Shown here: one piece after another, positions 42,347-53,400 of the stretch
Position numbering within the stretch: the first letter of the stretch is position 1
Layout of the letters: every line of letters starts with the position of its first letter
Assembly (NCBI RefSeq): GCF_000963925.1
Contig: NZ_BAMV01000017.1
Location: 1-64,000, forward strand
From: Acetobacter cibinongensis
GTDB taxonomy: Bacteria > Pseudomonadota > Alphaproteobacteria > Acetobacterales > Acetobacteraceae
Length of the DNA stretch: 64,000 nucleotides
Direction of reading: 5' to 3'
The notes under the pieces: model-generated
Told to the model about the DNA's origin: nothing
What the model saw: only the letters and a program-made list of their open reading frames with translations
The model's database searches: none
Translations under genes and position numbers: made by a program

Positions 42347-43689
42347 GCACGCCTCCAGTTTGTGCCGTCCTTGGTATCTTCCAGCACAATCCCCTGACTC
42401 TGCAACTGGTCCCTCAGCGCATCTGCCTTGGCAAAATCCCGCGCTTTTTTTGCCGCCAGACGCTCAGCTATCAGGGCATCAATAGCGGCATCTTCATCCG
42501 ATGCTTCGCCCTTGAACCATTTTTCCGGGTCTTCCTGCAAAAGACCTAGCATGGCGGCACCGGCCTTCAGCGCGCCTGCCGCAGTGCGATCTCCGGCAAG
42601 GGCCTGCCCTGCCAGAACATGCAGTTCCGCAATGGCCATAGGCGTGTTCAGATCATCCGACAGGGCTTTCATGACCCCTTCCGGCACATCCGCTGCAGGC
42701 ACAGGGCCTGCCCCCAAAGCACGGTAGAAGCGATCCAGCGTTTTACGGGCTTCCTGCAAGCCTGCCACGGTATAATTCAGGGTAGAGCGGTAATGTGCCC
42801 CCAGCAACAACAGGCGCAATGCCTCCGCCGGGGCCTGTGCCAGCACGTCACGAATGGTCAGGAAGTTACCGAGAGACTTTGACATCTTCTCGCCTTCCAC
42901 CAGCAGCATGGCGTTATGCACCCAGTAATTGGCAAATTTGCCTTGTGGGAAACAGCACAGGCTTTGAGCGCGCTCATTCTCATGGTGCGGGAAGAGCAGG
43001 TCAGACCCACCCCCATGAATGTCAAAGCTTTCGCCCAGATAACGATGCGACATGGCCGAGCATTCAATATGCCACCCCGGACGCCCACGACCCCATGGGC
43101 TGTCCCATCCCGGTTGGTCGGCATCGGACGGTTTCCAGAGCACGAAGTCTCCGGGGTCTTTTTTATAAGAGGCGACTTCCACACGCGCCCCGGCCACCAG
43201 TTCTTCCGGGTCACGGCCCGACAAGGCCCCGTAGGAGGGAAAAGATGCAACCGAGAACAGCACATGCCCGTCAGCCGCATAAGCATGCCCGTTCTCTATC
43301 AGGCGGCTGATAAGATCCTGCATTTCCCCAATATTGTGGGTAGCGCGGGGCTCTATGTCCGGCGGCAGCACGTTCATGGCCGCCAAATCAGCATGAAATT
43401 CGTCCGTGGTGCGGGCGGTCAGGGTCGCAATATCTTCGCCATTTTCACGGGCGCGGGCGGTAATTTTATCGTCCACGTCCGTAATGTTACGCACAAAGGT
43501 AACACGTGGGTAAGCGTGGCGCAGCAGGCGCACCAGCACATCCGCCGTCAGCATGGCCCGCAAATTGCCAATATGCGCAAGGTCATACACCGTTGGGCCA
43601 CAATAATAGACCTTTACATGCTCCGGATCGAGCGGGGTAAAGGGCACGGTCGCGCGGCGCTGACTGTCATGCAGGGAAAGATGGGGCAT
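42343..43689 (-). CDS. cysS: Cysteinyl-tRNA synthetase
   Basis: 448-residue class I synthetase charging tRNA-Cys. The N-terminus has VKVYYCGPTVYDLAHIGNL with a zinc-ligand Cys and the HIGN motif; further zinc ligands are in SAMSHRYLG and HHENERAQS. The KMSKS loop is KMSKSLGNFL. The start is put at ATG 43689 (MPHLSLHDSQRR), preceded by AGGA; a second Met eight codons upstream at 43713 is also open. trmJ-like overlaps its stop by four bases. Confidence 0.95.
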   Translation of the reverse strand: MPHLSLHDSQRRATVPFTPLDPEHVKVYYCGPTVYDLAHIGNLRAMLTADVLVRLLRHAYPRVTFVRNITDVDDKITARARENGEDIATLTARTTDEFHADLAAMNVLPPDIEPRATHNIGEMQDLISRLIENGHAYAADGHVLFSVASFPSYGALSGRDPEELVAGARVEVASYKKDPGDFVLWKPSDADQPGWDSPWGRGRPGWHIECSAMSHRYLGESFDIHGGGSDLLFPHHENERAQSLCCFPQGKFANYWVHNAMLLVEGEKMSKSLGNFLTIRDVLAQAPAEALRLLLLGAHYRSTLNYTVAGLQEARKTLDRFYRALGAGPVPAADVPEGVMKALSDDLNTPMAIAELHVLAGQALAGDRTAAGALKAGAAMLGLLQEDPEKWFKGEASDEDAAIDALIAERLAAKKARDFAKADALRDQLQSQGIVLEDTKDGTNWRRA

Positions 43690-43850
43690 TGATCCTGACT
43701 CTGAGTGCGGCATGACGGACTAGATGCGCCAGCGCTTTGCGGGATGCAATATCATAACGCCCAAAAATCTATGGCTTAACGTAAAACTGGGCCTTGACGC
43801 GGAGCAAAAATTCCCGTTTTAATCCGCCCACTACGCAGAACATGCGTTAT

Positions 43851-43925
43851 GCCCTTATAGCTCAGTGGTAGAGCAACCGCCTTGTAAGCGGTAGGTCTTC
43901 AGTTCAAATCTGAATGGGGGCACCA
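43851..43925 (+). tRNA. tRNA-Thr (anticodon TGT)
   Basis: 75-nt cloverleaf with acceptor arms GCCCTTA/TGGGGGC (two G-T pairs), D arm AGCTCAGTGGTAGAGC, anticodon stem ACCGC/GCGGT enclosing CTTGTAA, T-loop GTTCAAATC and encoded CCA. Anticodon TGT reads ACA and probably ACG. It is a second threonine isoacceptor in the window, 24 kb from the GGT gene. No integration remnants flank it. Confidence 0.96.
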
Positions 43926-44046
43926 TTCTTTCCAATAATTCAGTCAGCTACCAGCCTCGTTTTTGACGCTGAGAGGTCTGGCATTCTCTTTTTCCCGCTG
44001 AAAAGAGCGCTAGGCGTCCCCTGTTGTTCAGGGTACGCGCTCGGTG

Positions 44047-45468
44047 TTACGCCTCTGGCGTCCACCCATCCTGCGTCAACGCCACCCCGGCTAAATACAG
44101 GCTGCCACATATCAGCACGCGGGCTGGCACGGTCTTCTGGCCATGCAACCGAAGGCTCGTTAGGGCTTGTGCCAGAGTTGGGCCGACTTCAGCCTTGCCG
44201 CCAGACGCCGCAACAATAGCATCTACCGGTAAAGCCAGATGCTGTGTGGGTTCACTAATCGCCCAAACCGTGGTGGCGTAAGGCAATACGGGGTCAAGAA
44301 AGCCGGAGGCATCCTTGGTCTGCTTCATGCCAACCAGCAGATGCAGGGGGCGGTCGTTCCAGTTTTTCAGTTCTTTGGCTAATGCGTGGCCTGCACCAGG
44401 ATTATGGCCACCATCCAGCCAGACTTCCCACCCTTCAGGCACCTGCGCTGCAAGAGCGCCTGTCAGGCGCTGCATCCGTGCTGGCCATGAAACACGCGCA
44501 ATACCGTCCCATGCCTTATCCGGCAAAGACAGGCCTGTCGCCCGCAGCGCCGCAACGGCCAGACCGGCGTTTTCCACCTGCCACGGACCGGAAAGGGCCG
44601 GGCATGGCAAGGTCAGGCTACCGCGAGCATCCGTATAGGTGAGAGAGGTAGGTTTGCCCTCCCCCGCTTCCCCACCATTGGCGACAATTTGCCATTCATG
44701 CCCCCGCCGGTTGAGGGGCGCGCCAACTCTGGCGGCTTCAGCTTCCAGCACCTGCATGACGGAATCGGGCTGCGCCCCTGTAACAGCCGGGACACCGGGT
44801 TTGAAAATACCGGCTTTTTCTCCCGCTATGGCGGCCAGAGAATCGCCCAGAAAGGCCTCATGATCCATGGAGACAGAGGTTACAATACAGGCAGCCGGGC
44901 GCGTGAGCACATTAGTCGCATCGCACCGGCCACCAAGCCCGACCTCGATAATAGCCAACTCTGCCGGATGACGGGCAAAGAGCAGAAAGCCTGCTGCTGT
45001 CAGCACCTCAAAAACTGTAATCGGCGCACCAGCGTTGATATGCTCAATTTCTTCCAGTGTAGAAACCAGTTCGCTATCGCTCACCAGTTTACCGGCAATA
45101 CGGAAGCGCTCGGTTACATCCACCAGATGCGGGGATGTCATGACATGCACACGCCAGCCTGCTGCCTCACCAATGGCACGCAGAGTCGCACAGGTGCTGC
45201 CTTTGCCATTGGTACCGGCCACATGAATAACCGGCGGCAGCTTTGCCTCCGGGTTACCCAGCTTGGCCAACAAAGCTTCCAGACGACCAAGCGAGAGGTC
45301 TATCAGGGCCGGATACAGGCGGTTCAGCCTTTCCAGCACCTCCCCTGTACGTCCGGAGAACTCTGTAGTGGGCGGAACGCTGGGGGCTGATGCTGGCACG
45401 GTTTGAGTCTCAGGCTGAAGCGGAAGCTGCTGGTTCTGGCGTTGCTGCTGGCGGCGGGGCTGTGACAT
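44047..45468 (-). CDS. folC: Bifunctional dihydrofolate synthase/folylpolyglutamate synthase
   Basis: 473-residue Mur-ligase-like enzyme that adds glutamate to dihydropteroate and to folates. The ATP-binding motif is VIHVAGTNGKGSTCATL, followed by TSPHLVDVTERFRI and LDGGHNPGAGHAL in the C-terminal domain. The annotated ATG gives an unusual Gln/Pro-rich N-terminal tail and a 59-bp overlap with accD; a GTG at 45399 just past the accD stop is an alternative that removes the overlap. It follows accD as in many alphaproteobacteria. Confidence 0.94.
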   Translation of the reverse strand: MSQPRRQQQRQNQQLPLQPETQTVPASAPSVPPTTEFSGRTGEVLERLNRLYPALIDLSLGRLEALLAKLGNPEAKLPPVIHVAGTNGKGSTCATLRAIGEAAGWRVHVMTSPHLVDVTERFRIAGKLVSDSELVSTLEEIEHINAGAPITVFEVLTAAGFLLFARHPAELAIIEVGLGGRCDATNVLTRPAACIVTSVSMDHEAFLGDSLAAIAGEKAGIFKPGVPAVTGAQPDSVMQVLEAEAARVGAPLNRRGHEWQIVANGGEAGEGKPTSLTYTDARGSLTLPCPALSGPWQVENAGLAVAALRATGLSLPDKAWDGIARVSWPARMQRLTGALAAQVPEGWEVWLDGGHNPGAGHALAKELKNWNDRPLHLLVGMKQTKDASGFLDPVLPYATTVWAISEPTQHLALPVDAIVAASGGKAEVGPTLAQALTSLRLHGQKTVPARVLICGSLYLAGVALTQDGWTPEA

Positions 45469-46318
45469 CGGCTGACGCGCGGGTCAGTAACCCGATGACG
45501 CGGCCCAGTGTTTCACGCATCTCTTTACGATTCACCACCATGTCGAGCATCCCGTGGTCCAGCAGATATTCTGACCGCTGGAAACCCTCTGGCAGCTTTT
45601 CACGTACCGTATCCTGAATAACACGCGGCCCTGCAAAACCGATAAGAGCGTTAGGCTCCCCAATCTGCACATCGCCCAACATGGCGAAGGACGCCGTAAC
45701 CCCACCTGTTGTCGGGTTGGTCAGCACGACAATATAGGGCAGGCCTGCTTCCTTAAGCATTTGCACGGCAATGGTGGTACGGGGCATCTGCATCAGGCTG
45801 ATAGCGCCTTCCTGCATACGCGCACCGCCAGAGGCCGTGAAAATAACAAGCGGAGATTTTTGTAGAACAGCCAGACGGGCCGCGGCCACAAACCGCTCCC
45901 CAAAGGCTGCGCCCATGGTGCCTGCCATGAACTCAAACGCCATAACAGCCACAACGGCAGAATGACCGCCAATGGTGCCGTGCGCCACAATCAGAGATTC
46001 ATCGACATGGCTTTTGGACCGCGCATCTTTCAGGCGGTCTGTATATTTTTTCTGATCCCGAAAGCCCAGCGGGTCAACCGGAGCAGACGGCAGTTCAATA
46101 CGGGTGAAATCCCCATTATCAAACGTCCAGCTCAAACGGTCGGCTACCAGCGCCTTCATGTGGTGGCCGCAATGGGGGCACACATTCAGGTTTTTGTGCA
46201 GTTCCTTGGTCAGCACCATCTGATTGCAGGACTCGCAGTTGGTCCACAGATTATCCGGCACTTCACGGCGTAACAGTCCGCGAATTTTAGGACGGACATA
46301 TTCGGTGATCCAGCTCAT
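45410..46318 (-). CDS. accD: Acetyl-CoA carboxylase carboxyltransferase subunit beta
   Basis: 302-residue beta subunit of the carboxyltransferase that makes malonyl-CoA for fatty acid synthesis, working with AccA, AccB and AccC encoded elsewhere. The N-terminal zinc ribbon is CESC...CPHC (WTNCESCNQMV and NVCPHCGHHM). The catalytic crotonase-type domain has TASGGARMQEGAISLMQM and the GGVTASFAMLGDV segment. The start is ATG 46318 (MSWITEYVRP) with AAGGG upstream. The C-terminal Ala/Pro-rich tail overlaps the folC start. Confidence 0.96.
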   Translation of the reverse strand: MSWITEYVRPKIRGLLRREVPDNLWTNCESCNQMVLTKELHKNLNVCPHCGHHMKALVADRLSWTFDNGDFTRIELPSAPVDPLGFRDQKKYTDRLKDARSKSHVDESLIVAHGTIGGHSAVVAVMAFEFMAGTMGAAFGERFVAAARLAVLQKSPLVIFTASGGARMQEGAISLMQMPRTTIAVQMLKEAGLPYIVVLTNPTTGGVTASFAMLGDVQIGEPNALIGFAGPRVIQDTVREKLPEGFQRSEYLLDHGMLDMVVNRKEMRETLGRVIGLLTRASADVTAPPPAATPEPAASASA

Positions 46319-46392
46319 CGTAACCCTTGTCACTGCGCAATAAAAAGAAGGGGCTGCACGCCCATGTTGGCCTGTGCATTACGCTGCTTATA

Positions 46393-46449
46393 CCCTTCTG
46401 CCAAGCATTATGCACCATACTCAACTAGGTGCACTGCCGGGCAGAAGGG
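46393..46449. repeat. Nested hairpin in the trxA-accD gap
   Basis: A 10-bp outer stem (CCCTTCTGCC at 46393-46402 with GGCAGAAGGG at 46440-46449) encloses a 6-bp inner stem (TGCACC at 46411-46416 with GGTGCA at 46428-46433). On the minus strand there is no U tract after it, so it is not a classical terminator. It may be a regulatory RNA structure in the trxA-accD message, or a transcript-stability element. Confidence 0.5.
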
Positions 46450-46473
46450 CAAAAGCGTCAGGCGGGCAAAGGC

Positions 46474-46800
46474 TTAAAGTGCGCCTTCAACCCATGCCTT
46501 AAGCTGACTTTTTGGCAGCGCACCCACTTTGGTTTCAACCACTTTGCCGTCCCGCACCAGCATCAGGGTGGGGATGCTGCGCACGCCATATGTGGTGGGT
46601 GTGTTAGGGTTTTCGTCAATGTTCACTTTGGCGACAGTAACCTTGCCAGCAAACTCCTTGCCGATTTCTTCCAGAGCCGGGCCGATCATTTTGCAGGGGC
46701 CGCACCATTCTGCCCAGAAATCAACCAGCACAAGGCCGGAAGCCTTCAGAACATCGGCATCAAAGCTGGCATCGCTTACAGCGCGTGTATGGTCACTCAT
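46474..46800 (-). CDS. trxA: Thioredoxin 1
   Basis: 108-residue cytoplasmic disulfide reductase. The active site WCGPC (Cys33, Cys36) lies in [14 protein letters not shown], and the cis-Pro loop is [10 protein letters not shown]. The start is ATG 46800 ([10 protein letters not shown]), preceded by GGAG; the open frame continues to 46830 without similarity. It lies downstream of addA and upstream of accD, the usual alphaproteobacterial order. Confidence 0.96.
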   Translation of the reverse strand: MSDHTRAVSDASFDADVLKASGLVLVDFWAEWCGPCKMIGPALEEIGKEFAGKVTVAKVNIDENPNTPTTYGVRSIPTLMLVRDGKVVETKVGALPKSQLKAWVEGAL

Positions 46801-46931
46801 TGTTTCTTCTCCTGTGTTGGAGTGGGGCAAACACCCCCACCACTCTACCCGTTATGCCTGTTCTGGGGCGGTGCAGCCTGCGGCCTCACCCCAAACCTGT
46901 GTCCTTACACTTAGAGTGGTCTGGCACCGGG

Positions 46932-49900
46932 TCAAGATGGCGGGTGTGTGGGAGCATGTGCATCCAGCACTGCATCGGGCAGAACATCGGCCCGCGGGCC
47001 CTCTGTCCAGACCAGCACACACACAACAGGCCGGTCAGGGTACAGCCCCTGCAACAGCGCACGATAAGCTGCCATCTGCCGCAAATACAGGACTGGCGTT
47101 CCCGCACTTGTGCGGGGCATGTGCCGCCCGCTCTTGAAGTCACAGACCAGTACACGGTCTGGCAGCACACGCATACGGTCCACCTGCCCCACAATGACCT
47201 GACCGGCAGCAATACCGGCCAGCTTCTGCTCCGGCCTTGCTTCCGGCGCAAAAAGCGGTGCCAGATCAGGCAATACCAAAACCCCCAGCACCTGCTTGGC
47301 AAGGTGGGCTGCATCGTCCGCCGTTAAGCCGCTGGCGGGCCTTGCCAGCCACTCCTGCGCTAGACGCGACCAGTGCGCAGTTGGTTGTGCCGGGAGATAT
47401 TGCAACAAGGCATGAACCAGATTACCGCGCCGGAACGCAGCCTCCCGCGCGGCCGCGGGTGTAATGCTGGCAACATCTAGCGGGGAGCGAACAGGCGGCA
47501 GCGGCCCGAGCATGGCATCATCTGGCCGACTGGGGGCCAGAGGCAGCGCAAGAGGAGGTTCCACAGGCAATGGCGTAGGGTGCCAGTCCGGAGCCTGCCC
47601 CATCCAGCCTGGCAAGGCAGGCGGCTTAGGTGAAACCTTTTCTACCTCACCTGCATCATGAGAGGCCGGTGCCTGAGGCGGCACAGGATGTTCTTCCAGA
47701 ACCAGTGCTTCCCCACACCAGTCCCCTTCCTGCCATTCCTGCGCCTGTGCTCCTGCGGCCTCAAACCCCTGACGGCAGCGCTCATACCAGCTTTCAGGCG
47801 GAATATGGCGCCCCGGCATCCAGCCACACACGATAAGCCGCTCGGCTGCGCGGGTCAGAGCGACATAGAGCAGGCGGTTATATTCCTCGACCGCGCTGGC
47901 CTGCGTTTGGGCACGCAGGGTGTGGGTAAGGCCGGTAGCCAGAGCGCCGCGCGGTACATAGAGCGGCACATCCAGGCCGGTATGCTTGTCTTTGGTCCAG
48001 AATAGGCGATCTTCATAGCGTGGCTTACTGACTGTATCTGGCAAAATCACCAGTCTGGCCTGCAACCCTTTTGCGCCATGCGCGGTCATGACTCTTACGG
48101 AATCGCCCCCGGCTTCGGCCTCGCGTTTTACGCTTTCTTCCGAATTACGAAGCCAATGCACAAACCCCTGCAAAGAAGGCGGGTGCTGCTCCTGATACCG
48201 CAGAGCAGCAGAGAGCAACTCATCAATCGATTCGGCTGCTTCTGGCCCAAGGCGTGCCAGCAAGCGGGCACGGCCTCCGGCACGGCCCAAGGCCTCTGAC
48301 AACAGTTCGTGCGGGGTCAGATAATCCACACGGTGGAACAGACTATCCAGCAGCGCCCAGGCCTTTTGCCAGTCAGGGCGCTCCTTATGCCGCTCCCGCA
48401 AGGCCGACCATAAGGGTGCCGCCGGGTTACGGCCCGTTGCCAGAACCATCAGGCTGTCATCTGACATCCCACCCAGAGGAGAGGTCAGCACGCAGGCCAA
48501 CGTCAGATCATCCTGCGGCAGCAGCAGGGCTGAACACAGGGCCATAAGGTCCTGCACAGCCAGCTGGTCAGCCAGACCAGTCCGTACCAAAGTTGCGACC
48601 GGCACGTTCTGGGTTTTCAGGGCACGGATCAGGGCCGTCACAAAAGGAGACCGGCGCGGCACCAGAATGAGCACATCACCCGGTGTAAGGGCCTTCTGGC
48701 CGGGTTGGGGTGGTGCTGCCAGCTCCCGCGCAATATGCCGGGCCAGCGTATCGGCCAGTTTTTGCCGGGGGTTCTGCCGCGTTGTATTGGCAACCGCCGG
48801 TGCCCAGGGGCTTGCCGGGTCATCCTCCTCCGCGCCGGAGTCAGCCAGCGGCCATAACTCCACACGCCCCCCCTGCCCAGGGCGAGCAGACTGGTGCTGC
48901 ATGGCGCGACCATCTTCCTCCGCCACGCCTTGCGCTGCGTCCGGCACAGAGAATACGGCGTCCACCAAGCGCAGAACCGGCGTGGTAGACCGGAACGAGA
49001 CCGTCAGTTCCGGTTCACGCCAACGCAACCCCGCGGCCAGCGCCCTGTTCTGGAACACGCGCCGCCAAGTACGAAACGATTGCGGATCTGCCCCCTGAAA
49101 CCCGTATATCGACTGCTTGTAATCCCCCACAGCAAAGACGGTTCGGGGGCTTTCTTCCAGTGTGCGGGTGCCCTCACCGGCAAAAAATTCTTCCGTCAAA
49201 TCTCCTGCAATGCGCCATTGCTCGGCGGAGGTATCCTGCACTTCGTCCAGCAACAGATGGTCTATCCCGCCATCCAGCTTGTACATGACCCAAGCCGCCC
49301 CCGGCTCCCGCAGCAGGCCGAGGGTGCGGCGGATAAGGTCATCATACTCCACGAGTCCCCGTTGGGTTTTGCGGGTCGCATACAAGGCAGCAACAGGGGC
49401 TGCATTTTGCAACAGGGCCACGCCAAGACGGGCCAGCCCGCGTGCGCGCAGGGTTTCCTCAACACCAAGAATACGCTCGGCTTCCTGCACCAGATACTCA
49501 GCCTGAGTGGCGTATTTGGCGCTCAATTTGGTTGTGATAAGCCCTCGACTACGTGGCTTGCCCTCTTTGGTCAGCAGACCGTTACGCCACACGGCCCAAT
49601 TCTCAGCCCGCTGCGCTGGTGGCAGGGCAAGCCAGTCCAGCAACAGCACCACGTTGCGTTTGACCGTGTCTGTCCCTTCATCCGCCAATATGCCCAGAAA
49701 GGTGCGTAACGCGTCCTCCCCGGCAAAATCCGTGCAGGCTGCCTGTTTTTGCTCAAGGTCAGACCCTTTGAGCGTGTTGGCAGACAAACCAAGCACGCGG
49801 CTGACGATGACTGGTATGTCCTGCGGCTGCTTGAGCGCCCAGTCCAGAATACGCTCCGCCTGTGGTTTGTGGCGTAACGTGCCAGCAAGAGAGACAAAAT

Positions 49901-50495
49901 CTCCTAGCCCGATCTGCCCAGCCAAGGGGGCCAGAGTCGAGGCATCCCGCTCACCCAGCACTGTTTCCACACAGCCTAGCAGGGCGAGGGAGGCATCCGT
50001 TTCTTCCATGACCGTAAAATGCGGGTTCATGGCTGCTTCAAGCGGGAAACGCCGCAGAAGGGACTGGCAGAAGGCATGGATAGTGCCAATCCGCATACCA
50101 CCTGGCAGATCCAGCACATCGGCAAACAGAGCACGCGCACGGCGGCGTGTTTCCGGCGTACAGGGCACAAACAGAGACTGTAGTTCCCGGTCCAGATGTG
50201 GGTCTGACAACGTGACCCATTCCCCAAGCCGTTTTTGCAGCCGAATAGCCATTTCCGCAGCCGCAGCTTTGGTAAAGGTCAGGCACAGGATGCGGGCGGG
50301 GTGACTGCCGGGCGTGATCTCTCCGTTTTCAAGCCGCCGGGGCAGCATGAGGCGGAGCAGACGGTCAATGAGAAGTTTGGTTTTTCCGCTTCCAGCCGAT
50401 GCTGACACAAAAACGGATGCTGTGGGGTCAGACGCCAGCCCCTGCTGGGTGTTGGCTTGGGCAATAGCATCGGAAGAAGACTGAACGGCGGTCAT
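46932..50495 (-). CDS. addA: Double-strand break repair helicase AddA
   Basis: 1187-residue helicase-nuclease subunit of AddAB, the alphaproteobacterial counterpart of RecBCD that processes double-strand breaks for RecA. Superfamily 1 helicase motifs include Walker A at 33-39 (SASAGSGKT), VQDTSAEQWR and AVGDYKQSIYGFQGADP. The C-terminal RecB-type nuclease has VGQVDRMRVLPDRVLVCDFKSG. ATG 50495 overlaps the addB stop (ATGA). Confidence 0.95.
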   Translation of the reverse strand: MTAVQSSSDAIAQANTQQGLASDPTASVFVSASAGSGKTKLLIDRLLRLMLPRRLENGEITPGSHPARILCLTFTKAAAAEMAIRLQKRLGEWVTLSDPHLDRELQSLFVPCTPETRRRARALFADVLDLPGGMRIGTIHAFCQSLLRRFPLEAAMNPHFTVMEETDASLALLGCVETVLGERDASTLAPLAGQIGLGDFVSLAGTLRHKPQAERILDWALKQPQDIPVIVSRVLGLSANTLKGSDLEQKQAACTDFAGEDALRTFLGILADEGTDTVKRNVVLLLDWLALPPAQRAENWAVWRNGLLTKEGKPRSRGLITTKLSAKYATQAEYLVQEAERILGVEETLRARGLARLGVALLQNAAPVAALYATRKTQRGLVEYDDLIRRTLGLLREPGAAWVMYKLDGGIDHLLLDEVQDTSAEQWRIAGDLTEEFFAGEGTRTLEESPRTVFAVGDYKQSIYGFQGADPQSFRTWRRVFQNRALAAGLRWREPELTVSFRSTTPVLRLVDAVFSVPDAAQGVAEEDGRAMQHQSARPGQGGRVELWPLADSGAEEDDPASPWAPAVANTTRQNPRQKLADTLARHIARELAAPPQPGQKALTPGDVLILVPRRSPFVTALIRALKTQNVPVATLVRTGLADQLAVQDLMALCSALLLPQDDLTLACVLTSPLGGMSDDSLMVLATGRNPAAPLWSALRERHKERPDWQKAWALLDSLFHRVDYLTPHELLSEALGRAGGRARLLARLGPEAAESIDELLSAALRYQEQHPPSLQGFVHWLRNSEESVKREAEAGGDSVRVMTAHGAKGLQARLVILPDTVSKPRYEDRLFWTKDKHTGLDVPLYVPRGALATGLTHTLRAQTQASAVEEYNRLLYVALTRAAERLIVCGWMPGRHIPPESWYERCRQGFEAAGAQAQEWQEGDWCGEALVLEEHPVPPQAPASHDAGEVEKVSPKPPALPGWMGQAPDWHPTPLPVEPPLALPLAPSRPDDAMLGPLPPVRSPLDVASITPAAAREAAFRRGNLVHALLQYLPAQPTAHWSRLAQEWLARPASGLTADDAAHLAKQVLGVLVLPDLAPLFAPEARPEQKLAGIAAGQVIVGQVDRMRVLPDRVLVCDFKSGRHMPRTSAGTPVLYLRQMAAYRALLQGLYPDRPVVCVLVWTEGPRADVLPDAVLDAHAPTHPPS

Positions 50496-53400
50496 GCCTC
50501 ATCCTCCGAGCGAGCGCTGTTCCATTCCGGCACGCGGGCCAGACGGGCATAATCTGCAAACCGGGGCTCCTGCCCCGGATGGGGGTGAGACAGATACGGT
50601 TGCTCCGGGTTGTCATAAGCGGCAACGCGCTCCCGCAGGTTGGCCCATGTCTGTTCAGCAAGGTCAGTCAGGGACACGCCTTTTTCCGCTGTAATGGTCA
50701 CTTCTTCTCCCGGTTCAGCGCCGCCTGTCAGACGCCAGTAAACCAGCCCCGCAATATCCGGTGCAGCCCCTGTCTGGGGCAAGGGCAGGCCGGAAAAACC
50801 ACCCCGCACAACCATAGCGGCTTCCAGCGGTAATTGCGGGCTCCAGCCATGCAGCACATCCCGCGTAGAGGGGAGCGTGCCAGTTTTGTAATCCCGCACG
50901 ATTAGACGCCCCTCTGCATCAAAATCTATACGGTCAGCACGCCCAACAAGACTGAAAGGTTTGTAGGGCGCATCAGGAATATCCACCCTGCCGCGCAGTT
51001 CTGTTTTAATGGCATGGGGGGGCCCATTCTGCTCCCGCTGCGCCTCCTCCGCCTGCACCACCCATGTTGCAATCCGCATCAAGCGTGGCTCCCACCACGC
51101 ACGCAAGGCAGGCCGAAGCGTATGCTCCTGCAACACCTCCCTGAAGAGCGCCTGCAATTCCGTTTCCGCCTGGGCTGGCCACGCAGTCCCGTGCTTTGCA
51201 AACCAGCGTTCAAGAGCTGCATGCACGATCATGCCGTAATCAGAGGCATCCGCCGCCTCTTCCAGTTCCGGCAGGGGTAGCAGGCGCAGAACATGGCGCG
51301 CATAAATGGCGTAGGGGTCGCGCATCCATGTTTCTATTTCGGTCACACTCAACCTGCGCGGGCGGAGTGCAACTGGTGGAGTCGGGCGGGGCGGAGAGGC
51401 CGCCTGTGCCGAGCCTGCTGGCCTGTCCAAACCATGCAACCATGCTGTTGTAGCGGGATGATGCGGTATTTTGACACCCAGCCCAGCCAGAAAAGCATCC
51501 AGCCGGGACAGCCAGCGGGCAGGCACGACAGGTGCCCCCTCCCGCCTGCGGGGGCAGGACAAAACAACCTCCGCCGCTGCTGTGGCGCTTGCAAAAAAAT
51601 CATGCGCAGCCTGACCAATCGCCTGCTCGGGTGATGGTAACCCCACTTCCTGCCGCATGGGGCGGCTCATCCAAGGACCGGCGTCAGCCACAGGGGGCCA
51701 TACCCCCTCCGCCAACCCGCCGAGAATAACCGTATCCGCCGTCTGAAGCCGTGCTTCAAACAACCCCCAGATCAGCACACGCGGGTGCAGGGCAGCGGGG
51801 TCTCCGCCCCGGCGGCTGGCAACGCGTTCTTCCGCCAGAACGGCACTTAGCAACCCATCCAGAACGGCCGGGGGTTGGGGTGGCAGGATATCGGTTGCCA
51901 GCATCAGCTCCGTCAGTTTACCCGCCAGCAGGTTACCTTCCTCCCCGCGCCACAAGCGCTGAGGTGCTTCCTCCGTATCGGTCGCAACAAGGCGTTCAAC
52001 CGTCTGAATCAACGCAGCCAGCAAATCTGGTACAGGCGCATGAAAACCCGGCTGACCCGCTGTAACATGGGCTGGCAGAGAGAGGGCATCAGGCTGCACG
52101 GTCTCATCCGGCCACGCCAAAACAGGTGCCAGGCACACGGCAAGCCGGTCCATAAAGGCAAGGAGAGGCTCCGGCCCAAAAGGACGATCTGCCTCAGCGC
52201 CCGCTTCAACCTGCTGGGCTTTTTTCTCGTGCCGGGCCTGCTCAGCCAGTGCGTGCTCCACAGCACTCCGCAGTGCCGCAAAACCCGGGGATGGCGCTGG
52301 GCCGCGCAGCACTACACGCTCAAGCAAACGGGCTGAGGCACGGCAAACCCCGGCTGAAAGCCCGCAGGCTACAAGAGGATGTTTGAGAACCGACAGTAGA
52401 GCAACCGGCGCATAACGGCTCTCCACCAACTGGGCGACAAGCCGCAACAACACCCCGCCGGGTGTGCCTATCAGGGACGCTCCGCCACTGTCATCCGCCA
52501 GCACGCCCCAGCGCACAAGTTCCGTCACAACACGGGAGGCGAGACCACGGTCTGGCGTAATCAGCGCGGCCCGCTTGCCGGGCTGCACAATCACATCCCG
52601 CATGATCATGGCTATTGCCACCGCTTCTTCCTGCTGATCTGCCGCATCCAACCGGGAGACATGCGGCAGGGCAACGGGACCATCCTGCGCCCAGTCTTCC
52701 AGTGCAGAAGCGGGCAGCAAAGCACGCTGCAAGGCATTGGTCCGTTCGGGAAAACCACCCTCCCCTTCCCACAGGCTGACATCTGCCCGCGTGGCACCCA
52801 AGGCGGCCAAAAGACAACTTAACCCTGCTTGAGGGTGGCTATCTGACAGCGTGGTGAAGACATCCTCCGGCATGGCCATATCCAGCCCCGGCACCACCAC
52901 CAGCCCTGCCGGGCAGGCCATAACAGCCCGCAGAGCCTCAGCTGTGGCGGGCATGATATTGGTAAAACCTGCTGCCCAGAGAGGCGTTGCATCACCCTGT
53001 GCAGCCTGATTGCGCCACAACGCCGCCTGCGCCCGTAGCAGCGCCACCTGCCGTGCGACAGGGTTCATAACCCCCTGCTCCCGCAGCCAGTCCGGCCAGG
53101 ATTTTGTAACAATTTCCAAAAACTGGAGAATGATCTGCCAGTGTTCGGCAAAGCCTTCCTGCACAGCATTGGGTAGCCGCTCAGCCAGGTCGACCTCCGC
53201 CCACTCGGCTTCATCCATCAGTTCAGCCAGAGCCTTGGCCAATGGCCATGCCTGATCAAGCGTTGGCCGCGTACCAAATGCTTTATCTGCTTGCAGGACC
53301 AAACGGGTCAGGACAGCAAGACGTGTCATGCCCGCCACAGCAGGCGGGAGGGAAAGGCCATGACCGCCCCCAACGCCAGACGCAAAACCAAGCTCAGCTT

